A DNA stretch of 64,000 nucleotides, from positions 15,553,139 through 15,617,138 of the forward strand of contig JAJLRJ010000006.1 of NCBI GenBank assembly GCA_024195265.1, in the 5' to 3' direction. A program made the position numbers and the translations under genes. Origin of the DNA: Dendrophyllia cribrosa (Eukaryota > Cnidaria > Anthozoa > Scleractinia > Dendrophylliidae). A model generated the notes under the pieces. The model saw only the letters and a program-made list of their open reading frames with translations, had not been told where the DNA came from and searched no databases. Positions 16,221-31,200 of the stretch are shown in pieces; the stretch's first letter is position 1; every line of letters begins with the position of its first letter.

Positions 16221-19200
16221 CTGTAATATTACGGGTATACAGTCAATTTACCCTTAACCTTTAACTTCTTTACCCTTAATCTTTATCTTCCAAGGGTGCC
16301 AAAGAAAAAAATTCATATAAAATCCCAAATTTCAATTTGTAAAATATCGAAAAACAAGTGGTACCAAGCAAAACTACTGGCGAAGAGGTTTAGTTTGAAT
16401 GGTCACACCATAGGATTTCGTTGACGGACTCAAAAGTTAGAACAACACAACATGTCTCCGTTATTGACTCCTGGAGTGAAAGGAAGCTATGTAAAGGGAA
16501 ATTTTGTGTTTTTGAGTCGAGACTGTGCTAACTAAAAACTTAAGTACCTTTTGTCATAAAGGAAATGTTGATAAGAAGATATGAAGTGAATTATCGTAGG
16601 AGACAATAAAAATAGGTCCGCAATGCGTACATGAGTGAGCTTACGATGAAAATTTGCACGGAAATATCTAGAGACGGAATTTGTGATGTCGAAAATGTTA
16701 CTGTCAAAGATATTAAGCTAAATGAGAAATACACCATAGGCTGTCTGCCTCTGATTTTTCATAAAAACTATTTAACGATATAATGTGGTACTGTCACAGG
16801 TATGGAAGCACAACTTAAAAAATGGTTCATTGACTGTATAACTGGTGCAAGTGTTCCAAGTCCAAGAGATGTGATAAAAACACATGTCCACCAAGCACCA
16901 TTGTGGCTTGCAACTTAACGTCTCAAGAGCTTCTGTATTGGAAAAGTATCTTGGTTTGTCGAGGATGATTTTTTGTTTTGTTGGACTGGAAGATCGTTCG
17001 TTAATTTGGTATCGTTTTTGTCACGCTATGTAATGTCACTACAAGGACCGAGTTATCATCATTGTCATCATCAAAGTTATCATATTAGCAAATTTCTGAA
17101 AAAAAATGTAAATCATATACAGCAGGGTTCTATCTAGGATTTATCGTTTGGGGGAGAAGTCCGAGTGGCCGAAGGCCACAAGCTTCATAGGGGGGTGTGG
17201 GGGCATGCCCCCCCGGAAATTTTTTGAATTGAATATGCGCTGAGATGCAATCTGGTGCATTTTGAGGCAATTTTGAGATAATGTTACAGTAGTATCTTGT
17301 TTTATTTTTTAGTCGTGATCACGTTCTGACAATGTTATTTATTTATTACAATCAGCTCCGATATTTACTAAAGTGAACAGAAGAGTTACCCGACATCAAA
17401 TTGCACAAATATTTGTACATACTCATCGTTAGTAAGTGAATAACATAAATAAACTCGACAACGGCACTTTTCCATTTCTTACCAATGGTAGCTAATGGTC
17501 GTAACAACTACAAAATTCTCAGATAACAACGTACTGTAAACCGTGTAATTAATAACTGACGTGTATATAATAAGTTAACTGACGCGGCAGATACGAGTTA
17601 ACTGACGTGTCTAATCGCGTGTGAAAACAAATACTGGAAAACAAATCATGGCAATTGATCTTTGGAAAATCTCCCTGATCAACTTGAGGATCTAAATGTA
17701 TTTTCCTTCTCCAAAAAGTTGAACTGAAATTGAATTGAATTACAAAGCCAATCTGCGATTCTTTACACGTTTGTAATGATCTACCACTGACTCCAGGACA
17801 ACTGGCCAGCAGTTTGTAATACTCCATGTTCCTTGTCATATAGTGTCCTTAGACAGGGAATATTTACTTTATGTGCACTGACCTCGTGCACTGAGTTTTC
17901 CGATATAGTTACTTATATACAGTAATGATAACAATATTTTTTGGGGGAGAAGCTGGGCGTTTTGGGGGGGAAGCTTCTACATCTCAAATACCCTAGATAG
18001 AACCCTGTACAGCAGTCCCTCTGTTAAGCTGAAACCCTCAGGACCTTGAGAACCATTTCCAGTAAAGGACTGGTGAATACATATTTTGGGTTTTTGAGAA
18101 ATGACCACTTAATAGAGGAAGTACTGTAACTGTGAACATGAACAAAATTCTAGATCTACCGCACATGGATTTACACAAGGATGGGTGCCTATTTGAAATA
18201 GGTGTTTATTTGAAACAGTGTCTGACAAACAAACGTGGTCGGGTTTCACATGTAAGGAGTGGTAAAACCCCATACCGACAGTAAAGATTGACACCATTTT
18301 ACTGAAGGCAGGCAATGTTATCTTTTAATCAAAATATATGAATTTAAAGATCAATTTAATAAAACTTTTACGCTTGTAGCTATTGTTTCAGAGGTCTGAA
18401 ACAATAACTACACTTGTAAATTACAGCTGTAAAAGTTTTATGAAATTGAGCCCTGGTTTGGTGCTTATGGCATGTAGCTGTTTGCATACAGTATCAGCAT
18501 TGCCAACAATAACAGTAAAACATTAACATTTATTCTCAAGTTTTTTGGGAATGTAGGTAGCTGTAACAAGTATAGTTAACTTACATTTTAAACTTAGTAA
18601 CATCAACGTTTTCAAACAATAACTTTTCAACGTTTTAGTGTAACTGCACTTAACACAGATTTGTGTCTCTAAAGACATTATTTGTTCTCCGAAGAGAATT
18701 CATCGTTTCCCGAAGGAAATATTTTGTTCCCAGAAGGGAAATTTTATGACCCTGAGACAGGGTTATGGATTGCCAGATGTTGTACATGGAGCAATTCGCA
18801 ATGCTGGACTGCACAAGTCACTCGGCGGCCATCACAGCTGTCTTTAAAACTACATCTCGGTGATTTAGGGAACCTTTTGTTGGCGAAGATTTTGTCTACA
18901 CCTTCAAAACATCTGAAAAACTCTTTACGTGAAAACAATAGACACATTGCTTGAATGCTGTGCCTGATTACTGGTGCAATATAACACGTAAACATCGTAA
19001 ATTTCCAGTCTCTTACCTCTCTTTCTCCAACGGCGAAAAAACGTGGTTGCTTCCACGTTCCGTGTTTTTGATATCGAAAATACGTCGTTCGTTATCCGGG
19101 ATGATCCGGGATCAGTTCGCAGCACTTCGTGTTCAACCTCGCTCATATTCGGGTGTCCGTGCGCTCATCGTCCGTACGGAAATAAACAATATCTGTTCGA

Positions 19201-22200
19201 GACCAGGCGCCGTGATACCGAAGACAACCCGAAGATTGGACTACCACGGACTTACGGACACTTCCCATGACATAGAGTGAGATTACACTTCATGTAAGCT
19301 CACTCAAAAACCATAATCAGTTTTAAACAATATTTCCAAGACACAAACCTGAGAACTCGAATGAGTTGCAATCCACTTCCACATTGCCATCCGCAGACAA
19401 AGACACTAATTTATAGTCTTACTCTTCTTGTGGAGTAGTTTTAAACAAAACTGGACCAGTAACACTCAAAATGGCGACACAGCCCGTTTAAGGCTACCAT
19501 TTGTTACCAATTTATTTGAGAAACCTTTTCACTCACAGAGTCGATTATGGAGACATGTATAGTGTTGTTATAACTTTTGAGTCTGTGGACGAAATCCTAT
19601 GGTGTGACCATTTAAACGAAACCTCTTCAGCGGTTCTTTTGCATGGTACCATTTGTTTTTCAATATTTTACAAAATGAAATATGGAATATGGAGTTTTGC
19701 TGGGATTTTAATTTTTGGGCTTTTTTGCGAGTCGAGGATTACCACTGATTTCACTGTTATGCGACCCTTGGAATCAAAACTACTTTGAGCAATTTCAATT
19801 TACTCTGCCGTCAATCATACCTAGTAGGAGGAGTTTGTATACTCCTGCGTGATCACCAGCCTGCAATGGCGTCCGAAGAAACGAACTCTTTCCATATAAG
19901 GTATGATTGACGGCAGGGTAAATCGAACTGCTCAAAGTAGTTTTGATTCGAAGGGTCGCGCAACACTGAAAGAAATGGTAAGAAAACTAGCCATCCTAAA
20001 TCCTAAAGGGATTCGTCAACACGCAATTCAGCCGAATGCATTGTAACCAAATGGTGGACTGTTAAAAAGATGCTAAGCGGCTTTATTACCTGATTCCAGC
20101 GACAAGATCCAGGAAATGCCCATGGCTTTATACTTTGCCGCGGTTGCAAAACAAGACTATAAAAAAACATAAAAGAACAGTGATGTTTCAAAGTAAACTT
20201 ATTTCGAACAGAAATACGGTCAAAAGACAGATTAATTTACGACTATTGCAGTAGGCTATTCCATGGCTGGAAATCATTGTGCCAGTCTAACAGGACCGCG
20301 AGTAAAATTTCAAGTTATTTCTAATTTTTTTAATTATACAATGAACTGAATAGTACGCGCTCAGTGATTGGTCGTTGCCTATGATCTGTATCTATCTACG
20401 TCATAGAAAAATTGTTTGCTTTGTTTTGTCCAACATGGCGCACAGTTTTGAAAATGTTTGCGAGATTATTCTGGATTGAGCAAGTGAAAGCCTCACAAAA
20501 AATGTTTAGCAGGAGCTGTTTACGAGCAAGAAAAAGAAAAAAACCAAGACGAAAAGTGCACTTGGCGACTTGAAAAATACCTAAATTGGAACAAAACTTC
20601 AAACAGTCGAGCGCTACGAAGCAAGTTCGTAATTTTACTCTTTTTACTTTTCTGTTCATTGTATAAAACAAATAGATTCCATTTTTCCGTGTGTCTGTTC
20701 AGTTTTAGATTACACAAGACGTCAAAATGTGGAAAGAACATCAGTGACACACACTAGCCTGCGGCTCGCGTGTCACTTTTTTGTTCTTACCACATTTTGA
20801 CGTCATCTGTGATCTATAACTGAACAGACACACGACGAAATGGAATCTATTTGTTAAAAGTACGAGGGAACAACTTGAAAAAAAAAATATCATCCGTTTC
20901 CAACCTGGCCATCCGCAGTTAATAGTTTCAGTGCAAATAGTGTAGTAATTGTTAAAGGAGGGTTTCACGGTTCGGCGCATGTGCAAGCTATGACATAACC
21001 CATTTAATTTTAATGTTTAGACCAATCGGAAGCGAGTAGATAACTCTGGCGGGAAATTTGCCCGTGAAAATGTCGCGGTCAGTCAGCTGATTGAATGGAT
21101 GCCAAGTAGATAACTCTGGGGGGAAAATTGCCCGTGAAAATGTCGCGGTCAGTCAGCTGATTGAACGGATGATTATACATACCCATGTGCGCCATGAAAG
21201 CCACCAGAGCGCAGAATAAATCCTTCTGGTTAAAGGTTTTATTCGGTGTTGACTTTGTCGGTGTAATCCGTTGAAATTTTCTGTGAATTTGGGTCATCAT
21301 TCGCTTTGTTTGGACTAATTAAAGTACGTGATTGTTGAAGTAAATGTGAATGTTTTTTTAACCGATAAAATTGGTAAGAAAGCGAATAAAGCATTTTAAT
21401 CTGTGCACATGCGCCGAAACGTAAAATTATCCCTTTAACAAAACGGGTCCATTATTTCTAGGTTTTGGTCGATACAAATATGTTTTTTTCTGTTTGTGTT
21501 ACTTTTCTTCCTTCCAAAAAAAATCTTGAAACCAACTACTACAACCAACCTTGATTCCTTAAACTCAAGTGATAAAATTTAGAATCTGTGTTGGCCGCGC
21601 GAAAACGAAAAAGAAATAAAAGGCCATATTTGGCGACGATCCGCTTTATAATCTCTAATAGGGCGTTATTAATAGCATTCATACTTTGTAATCTCGCTCC
21701 TGCTCCTCTTCTGTATTTTTTCTATGTGCGATGTTCCCCATTCTGCCATCTCTGACTCACTTTGTAGCGCTATGTTGATTGCAGTGCGCACCAAATTGAT
21801 CTGGAGATCAATCCAGAGAAATATAATTATAAGTATAACGAGAACATTTTGAACAAATATATGAAAAGTTAAAAGAAATTTCGAGCTAATGAGTAAATCC
21901 TTTCCCTTTGAAAGTCAAACCTAGAACAGGGTCCTCCAGAAGCTCCGGCGACCGGCGAAAATCGCCGTCTAATCCTCCTGGGGCCGCCGGCTAGTCGGAA
22001 AATATTTGGGGGGAAGATAAGGATAAATCCGTCCAATTTTCTTCCCAACACTTGTATGGCCATAAAAACAAATCCTTCGTAGCCATAAGATAAAACAAAA
22101 GTGATTTCTTTCGGGCCATAATGTTTTTCTTTAGTTTAAATTATAAAGCATATTAAGGGTAGCAATAATTTTTTTCAGTGAATTATAAACTGGCTGAAAA

Positions 22201-25200
22201 TGAAATGAATTTTTTCATCTCTGTTGTCCCCAAAATGCACCAGAATGCGTCTCCAGTGTCTTCATTTTTAAAGATTTTCCGTGGGATCATGCCCCCGGAC
22301 CCCCCTAGATACTCGTGCCCTTTGGGCACTCGAGTGCCAGGTGCCGCCTACTTTCAATTTACAGCCAGATAGTCTAATTTCTCCGGAGAACCCTGCTAGA
22401 ATTTAAAAAAAATTAATTTTTGCGACAGTAGATGAAATCTTAAAACTAGTGTGAAAGATACCAAGTGTGACCATTCATATGAAAACTATTGACTAGTACT
22501 TTCCTGTGGTACTGTTTATTATGCTGTACAAGGTGGTTCTAACTTTTGCGTCTGTGGATGAAATCCTAAACGTGTGACCATTCAACTGAAAGCTGTTGAG
22601 CAGTAATTTACTGTGGTACTGTTTATTAAGCTGTACAAGGTGTTTATAAGTTTTGAGTCTGTGGATGAAATCCCGGCTAAAGTCTGACCATTAAATGAAA
22701 GCTACTGAGCAGTACTTTCCTGTGGTGCTGTTTATCATGCATTATATTATAGACTGGAAGGTGCTCGAGTTCCAAGTGGCACAGCTTTCTCTAGTATGAA
22801 TAATGGAAAAGGCGTGTTTAATCACCTCCGACTAGTTACATTTTCCCCGTGTTTGCAAATGGCCTTATCATTAACGTTCCAAAACGTACCTGGACAATAT
22901 CATTTTGTGTAATGTCCACTTCAAACACAATCTCGCTGTCGTGGTCTGGCAGCAGGGCTTGTCCCGTGTGGGGATCAAACCCCAGGCCTACCAGGGCTCC
23001 AGTGTACTTACGGTATTCTGGGTCAGCCCTGTGGACAATGAAAAGATTTAGTAAGGAGGTAAGCAAGTAAAGACTTTATTTAACGAGGGTAGCATAAAAT
23101 ATTACAAAAATACTAACAAACAAGTGGCCCTCCTACACTATACACAATTCAAGATGTATAGACTAGCTAAAACGCGGATAAATGGAGACGCACATATGAA
23201 AAATACAAGTACAAATAAATAACAAACTTAGTGGCCAAAAAAATGCTGTGAACTTATAAACGCTCAATAAAATATGAAAAAAATCATAAAACACGACTCG
23301 AGACCCCGTGTAGCTACAAAGTTACCGTCTGCCGCAGAGGCCAAATTTGCCAGCAGAGGCTTTACAAAGCATGTTGTGATGATGTCTTAGGGAAATGATC
23401 AAAATTATTGTACTCGGCAGATTTCTTTTTTACCAAATTGTGATTAACAAGGATCATTTATTGGCACGTAGTCCCAATTTGGCGTAGGTATGGAAGGGGG
23501 ATGCCCCCTTCCCAAAAGGGGAGGACGAGGGCCTCCCCAAGAACAGTTTTTAAATATTGAGGCCCAAAGTGTGTATTTTAGAACATTTCTGACCAATTTG
23601 GGTCTTTGTTTTAACTACTACGAAAGAGGCATTAGTAATGAAGCACAGTTTTATTTCATTCGTATTAAAGATCAAGTAGCCCATCAACTTTAGCAGTTCT
23701 TTATTCAAATATCTTAGCACATTTTTCTGAGAAATAGCCGGGACAAGAATTGAAATAGCTGAGTAAAGATCCCGGTGTCCCTGCTCTAGGAAAACCCCTG
23801 CTCGGACAGGACACACCATCTTAAGAAAAGACTGGTGGTCTCTTGATGAATGACACACACATATATCTTTACCTTAGTTCAGCAACTGGAGCGAAAATCA
23901 GTGCGACAATAGGAAGCAAGCCATGTATGTTCGGCATCAGGGTTGTATCTCTGAAAAATAAACAATTTGACCCAAAATGAAGCCAGAAATTGATCAAAAA
24001 TTGATACAACTAGAGTTCGTCAAATACTGACGTTGTGGTGCGTTTCATTTTCAAATGTTAGATGAGCAAGTTGCAATGGACAATGCGCCTTTTGTATTAA
24101 GTTGTTTGTTTACGTCAAGAGATGACATACCAAAAGTATTTATTTTACAAAAAACCTGCAACCTTCCACTTCTCAAAAACGTTTTTAACGGACAAAACGC
24201 TTCTATTAGCCAACTCGTAAATTTGAAACGTTCCTCCCCTCCCCTCTCCTAGACATTTGCTTCAACCCCGCCCCAAGATGGCGTCTCGTGAACAACAACA
24301 TGGGTACTCTGCACTACCTTGCAACTACTGTAGATCCAGTAGCGTTTATGCCAATGTTGGCCGCAACCAGAAACCTTTGATGGGGGTCCTGGGGCTGGTC
24401 ATTCAAGATGATGCTGTTTACTGAGCCCTGTTCTATTCTCACGGATCTGTAATATGTAAGCAGAGAGTTAATGGATGTCTTTTCAACCAACATTGGTTAT
24501 TTCAATATGTCATTTTACAAAACTGGTTTTACATCCGCCATTTTGGAATTTTCCCCCAGATGCAATCCCTTAGCATACATAATGTACTATAACATGTTTG
24601 CGGCTTGCAGTGCATTTATAAGGCGATTTCAAATCACACGGACTTTTCTGAGTTTCTTCTAAAAAGAAAGAGCCTTTTACAGCGACATAAACGGCACAAA
24701 CAATTTTAAACTCTAATTTGCAATGTTTTTGGAAGTAAATGTGCTGGTTTAACGAGACATGGATACCATGTCTGAGCATCATATAAAATTAGTTGAACAT
24801 TAGCTGGGTTACACGTTTCAACTTTTACCTAGGTAAATTCGAAACAACAATCGCCGCTGCACTTTTAAGCCACCTGGTTAACTCATTTGGTAGAACGCCA
24901 GTTTACTGTACAGAGCAGGAGGTCGCAGGTTGGAATCCGGGCCGGACCAACACTCACGGTCTTGAAATAACTGAGGACGAAGGTGTTACCTTTGTATTTA
25001 ACATGCGCAAATGGTTAGGCCTTCACGTGGCTCGGATAACCACGTAGAAATGGCGGTCTCGTCTCCAAGGGGGACGTTAAAAAAAACACTGAGGACCGAC
25101 GCAACAAAACCCTGGCTGTGACCACCCTCAGTGTCATACATTCTTTCACGGGTGGAGTGGGGGAGATGAGATCAACAATAAACCGTTAGCGGCTGCCTGA

Positions 25201-28200
25201 GGCGCCTTCATGAGCTGACGTCCGAACTCATTTTCATAAGTGCATGTAAAGTGCCATGAAATATGTGATATATGAGCAATACAACAAGTCATGAAACGTG
25301 TAACCGCCGCTATTATGAAAAGTTTTGTTCGGACTATGTCCAATGACCGACTGTTACTCCCAGCACTGAGCTTGTGTACCGTAAAATGGCGTGTTATATG
25401 GACTGCGTGGAAAGAAAATGGTGCATAAGGAAAAGAGCGAATGTGCTTTCTCGCCCGTTTTTTCGTTTCTGCTCGCCTCCACAAACTAAGAGCCTGTAGA
25501 CATACTTTAGAACCAGCAGACGATGAAGGTCCACTCTCTTTAGGCCTTCTTTCATATCTTTCAATATCAACATTAGGCCCGTTTTCAATATCAAGGCGTC
25601 TCGAAGATCAATCAGACATTACCGAAAACTACTATGACATCAATCGATCATTTCCAAGAATTGTAGAAGGAATCAAAATATCACTTTACCCTTTTCACTC
25701 CCAGAGTCAATTATGGAGACATGTAATATAGTTTTACAGTGAGTCTGTGGGCGAAATCATATGGTGTGACCAATCAAATGAAACCTGTTCGCCAGTACTT
25801 TAACATGTTACCACTTTTTATATACTACAAAACTGAAAAATTATTAACCTTTGGCACTCCTGGGAGTTTAAGGGTTAAGATTTCCGAACTATAAAAAAGA
25901 AGGCTTCCCAATTTTTCGAACGTTATCAGATTTTTGAACGTTTTGAGAATTCTATTAGGTTAAGACTCTTTCCAAGTAATTACAATACTGGACACAAGTC
26001 ATCTCACCTCATTCGTCCTATGTTAGTGATGCTGCAGAAACCCATTTCAATGGGGCTTTCAGGTCCGCGTAGAGTCACCTGTCCAAGAAATTTTGTTATC
26101 ATTCATTCAATAACCTTGCATTGTTTTTGTTATAAAGCGGTTTTCAATCATGTCGAAAGTAATAAATTTCGTGAATTGCTTTGGTTTTGCATTGCTAAGC
26201 TTTGTGATTGGCTAAAGAGTCTAGTGCCACTTTATCGACCAATCAGAAGTGAAACGCAAAACCGATCGCGACTAACGCGTACGCGTTTTCCCGCGCTTGG
26301 CGATGGCTTCATGCAAATGCTTGAAGTTCTGATTGGATCATCGGATTGTCTGCGAGTTCTGTGATTGGCCAGAGTACAGTGGAACCCCGTTAATACGGTC
26401 ACCAACGGGCCATGAAAATTTGGCCGTATTAACGGGGTGGCCGCATTAACGGGGTTTCATTATAAGAAAATGTATGGGCGCGCGTTTCGCCGGGACAAAA
26501 AAAAGTGACCGTAATAACGAGGTGACCGTAAGGTGGGGTTCCACTGTAATTACTTTGGTTTTGGTTTTACGACACTTAATTGAAAACCGCGTTCTAAAGC
26601 AGTGATGTGATTTCTTTTTGGGAAAATCATTATTAATAACTCTTTCCGTCCCAGAGTAAATTATGGAAACCCGCAATAGTACTAACTTTTGCGTCTGTGG
26701 ACGTGAAATCTTATGGTGCGAATAACCAAATGAAACCCTCTAGGCAGTAATTTTGCATGATACCACTTGTTTTTTCAATATTTTGCAAAATGAAATTTGG
26801 GGTGCTTCTTGAATTTTGATATTTCACAGGGTTAATAACGCAGCATAACTGCGCGCGTCTTTGAAACCACGCCCTACATGTAAGCCGCCGTCTGCACTGT
26901 TAAACGTGGAACACAGGAGCAAACAATAAGCAATTCACCAAACTGCAACACATACCTTTGTACAGACGTCATCCTGTACGTCCCTGACTTCCAAATCCAC
27001 GTTATCCAGCCATGCGGTGTTGTCATGATCTCGACCACTACCAGATGCACTCTGATGAGCCATCTATACCAAATAAATACATTAGCATCAGTTTTTATGA
27101 GCACAAAATCTTTTAACCCTTTCATTCCCAGAGTCAATTATGGAGACATGTAGTGTAGTTTTAACTTTTGAGTCCGTTGACCAAATCCTATGGTGTGACC
27201 ACTCAAATGAAACCTCTTTGGCAGTACTTTTGCATGATGTAATTCGTTTTGCAATATTTTACAAAATGAAATTTGGGATTTTTCTTGAATTTAAATTTTT
27301 TGGCCTTCTCCGAAGTGACATGGTTAAACGCCTGTTTTTACGCTAATTGACAGGGTCAGACTGCCGGGGCCACAATAGATCAAGCCTGACGGGCTTAGGA
27401 CAGGAACCAGTGCAACAAACTTCTGGTCCGCTGCCCGGGAGAAGGGAAGTTTATCCAATAAAAACGTGACTGGAATGCCCCTCGCACCCCTTACGGGTTG
27501 AAACCGCAGTTTTTGTACCTTTTTTTGGATGGAACAACTTAGAGGGTAAAACTAATAGGGCCATGGCCGTTTTATGAGATTCTGGTACCTTTAAGTGGAT
27601 CTTTTCAAAATTTCCGACGGGCATCCCTGTCACTTTTATAAGGAAGTCCCCCCCCCCCCCTGGGAGGAGGGGGTCACCCGCTATGCAGCCGATTGATAAT
27701 GACAGTGGCGAGAGATGTCTCGGAGGAACACTGCCATTTACATACCTTGGAAGCACGTGACTCTTCCTGGAACACAGCAAACCCGAAATCAATGAGCCTC
27801 TGGTTGATGTGTATATCCTCTTCAGTACTTGTGTCGTACAGGTCCACACGAAGAACATTCCTCACGAGTGAGTAAACCTATAACAGACAAACATTTAATA
27901 TAACAGGTTAAGAGGAAGTTACCCCTAAATGCCTTTTTCACAATTTGAGATCCGTTTTATGGTATTAACTCGTTAACGTTTCAAACGATCGAAAAATGCC
28001 ATCATAGGTTTGAAGATGAATGTTATGTAATGTGTTGTGAATTTTTTGGTGATTTCTAGGACTGTGCGATAGACGAAGAAAGAGGGTGGGGAGATTTGTG
28101 AAATTTAGAAACATAAGACATTAAAGAATAAGTTTACAGTAATAATTAGTAGATGGACACAGAAACAGTCCGCATCAACCTGGGGTGCTCTTGCATGGGT

Positions 28201-31200
28201 ATCTACTGTTAGCTGCTGTTTCAAAAATAATTTTCTTTCTTCTATCCCTTCTTATCAAATTTCTTCTTGCAGGCAAACGCAATGGCAAAGGCAAATTCGA
28301 GTTTCGTTCAATACCGTGTCTTTCCGAGATGCCTGCAGAAAGTTACGAGTAGAATCGTTTTCATGCCAGACTTTGTTCAAACAAGTTCGAATACGTTTTT
28401 CAAATACAGAGAGTGTACCGTTTATATTTGATTCATACCCCTTATAATTATATGACGCTGTATTCACACTAGGGCGAAACATGTTTAGGCCTGTTTAGTT
28501 TGATCACGAATGAAACATGTTTCACTGTGAAAAGTGTTCACATCAGGCGGCGCATTGCGCGAGTCATGATCGAAACATGTTTATTCTGAGCAAAACGCCT
28601 GGAGAGGGGAGGATCTGAAGGTGTACAGAATCTCTTATTTAGAGCGTTTCGTATTCACGCGCTGGCTCATAAGAACCTTTGATTTTCAAAGTTCTGATCC
28701 TTGGTATCCTGTGTTGTGCACGAAGATATCGATAATTAAATGCACATCAGTATAAATACGCTACCTTGGCAGCCAGCTTCCTGTTAGCTGTAAGCTCAAT
28801 AAACCTCTGGGTGGCTCGTTGTGACCATGTGCCCGTGGGGCAGTGGGCAGAGGGTACAGGCGCCACTTCACATAACATGCACTCAAATGCCTGAAATTAA
28901 AATACAAAAAATAAAGAATTCTTCTTAGAGCACAACCTCGTAAGCAGACTTCTTGAATTTGGGTTTAGTGCATGCGTCTCAGTCTCACGCAAGCAGTGAA
29001 ACTGTGAGTTCAAAGCTCTCAAAGCTGACTCATTTTATTTGCCAGTAAGGGGTTTGCGACAAAACTTGTCGCTTCTTGAACTCATCGCTTGGCTTCACGC
29101 ATGACAAACTCGCGTGAAACCCAAACATGAGATCCCCTGCTCACATGACTAAGGTTTGTCCGTCACTTCAAAATTGACCTTGCCACCAATGCGTGTGGAT
29201 TCATAGCTCGGTTGCTTGGAGCATTACACTGGTAACACAAAGGTCATGTGTTCAAATCCCGTTGAAGCCCTGAATTTTTTCATGCTTCTTACCCGGGGGG
29301 GGGGGGGGGGGGGTACTCCCTATAATGGGCTATACGGGGATGCTCCGCCCGAAAGGGGTACCTTTTTGAAGCTGGAGGTATATGAAAGGGTCGGGATTTC
29401 ACGGTTTGAAGTATATGAAAAGGTAGGGATTTCACGAAGAATAGGAAAGGGTAGCGAAAACACAAGTTGAAGTATAAAAAAGATAGGAAAAACTGCCATT
29501 TAAGTATTATGAAAACGGCCTTTTAAAATATATGAAACACGCACGTAAACGCTATATGAAAGGGGTACCATTTTCAATGAAAGGTATATGAAAGGGGTAC
29601 CATTTTCAATGAAAGGTATATGAAAGGGGTACCTTTTCCGTCAAAAACGGTATATGAAAGGGTAAGGGTTTGGACCTCGGGGCGGAGCATCCCCGTACAA
29701 AACTTTGTTCAGTACCCCCCCACCCCCCCCCCCCCCCCCTCCCCCCGGGGCTTCTTACGCAACTGCCAGGATCATTTCTTCATTTTACACTTTAATTAAC
29801 CAACAGAACACATTTTCTATGAGTTTACCGGCATTATAAACCCACCCGGGATGTTGGGAGAACACGAGAAAAGCTTGTAAATCTTGTAAATTAGTGTTAG
29901 AATGTAGTAGCCCACTAACACTGGAGCATAAAAAGCCCATGTATACAACTGTTTTTTATCCAAATAACAATGGGTACCTGGAATGGCAGATCACAAAATT
30001 CTCTCTCCATTTGCTTCAGCTGATTCACGTTGACAACTGCTACATTGCCAAAGTCCAAGTAAAGAACCTACGTAACAAATTAATTCATGGAAAATAAAAC
30101 AATTATTGAGTTATGACCTATTTACAGTGGCTTAATTTTTAATCATTTTTTCACTGTAAAAAATCAAGACATCATACGATCTAACTCTTTTTAAGCCGGA
30201 CACCCCCGGGACTTGATCTACCTGTCCTCCATAGAAAGGTGTCCACCCTATAGATACACCTAATTGCAATAACGTTTTCATATCAAAAAGCAAAAAGCAA
30301 AAAACCTAATAGGAATTAATTACAGTCAAACCGGATGTTCTTTTGCGGGCAACTTTGCAAACTTCCGCCGCAACATTGGTATTTTGATTGTCAGTTTGCT
30401 TCGAGCAAGTTCGAAGTTACGCGAGCAAGTTCCTATTGTTGTTGTCAGTTGCAAATTGCGAATTTTGTGAAAACACGTCCTTCTTCAGTTATGGCTCACG
30501 TACATCGCAATAATACCACCTCGGTTGAGAAAAGAGAGAATAATGGTCGTCTGGTGTAAAACAAGAACAAATCGCACGCATTGTTGGATTATCAAGGCAA
30601 ACTGTATCCAATATTGTAAACACATTTTTACAACACGAGACGTATTTTCCCGGTAAACCTGGCTGGAAGGAACGAACAGTTTCTACTCCTGACATCGTAG
30701 AGTTTGTGGAATACTGCAAGGTAACCAAACCAAGTGCTTTCAATTCAGAAATCCGACAACTGACAGCAAGTTTGAAATAGGAACTTGTGGCGGAAGTTTG
30801 CAAAGTTGCCCGCAAAAGAACATCCGGTTTGACTGTAATCATGTGATGTGATTTGAAATTCGCTACATGAATCAGTCTCCAATTGCATCAAAATGACACC
30901 AAGAAACTGATGCAAATGATTTCTCTCAATAACATGATTAATACATGTATACAGCTATAAACGTGCGTGTTGTGAATGTTGAAATTAGGTGTACTCAAAT
31001 TATTAAACATTAACTGAATTTCGGCGGGAACAGCCAACAACTTCTGTCCGCCTAAGAGAGGTGTCTGCCTTAGAGAGGTGTCCACCTTAGAGAGGTGTCT
31101 GCTTTAGTGAGGTGTCCACCTTAGAGAGGTGTCTGCCTTAGAGAGGTGTCCATATTAGAGAGCTGTCTGCCTAAGAGAGCTGTCTGCCTAAGGGCCGATT

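Noticed and set aside
18682..18954. Plus-strand 90-codon frame
   Set aside because: Contains no known motif and is antisense to a frame with better, though still weak, gene-like features.
24869..24960. Functional tRNA gene
   Set aside because: tRNA-like boxes but mismatched stems and a long SINE body ending in an A-run.
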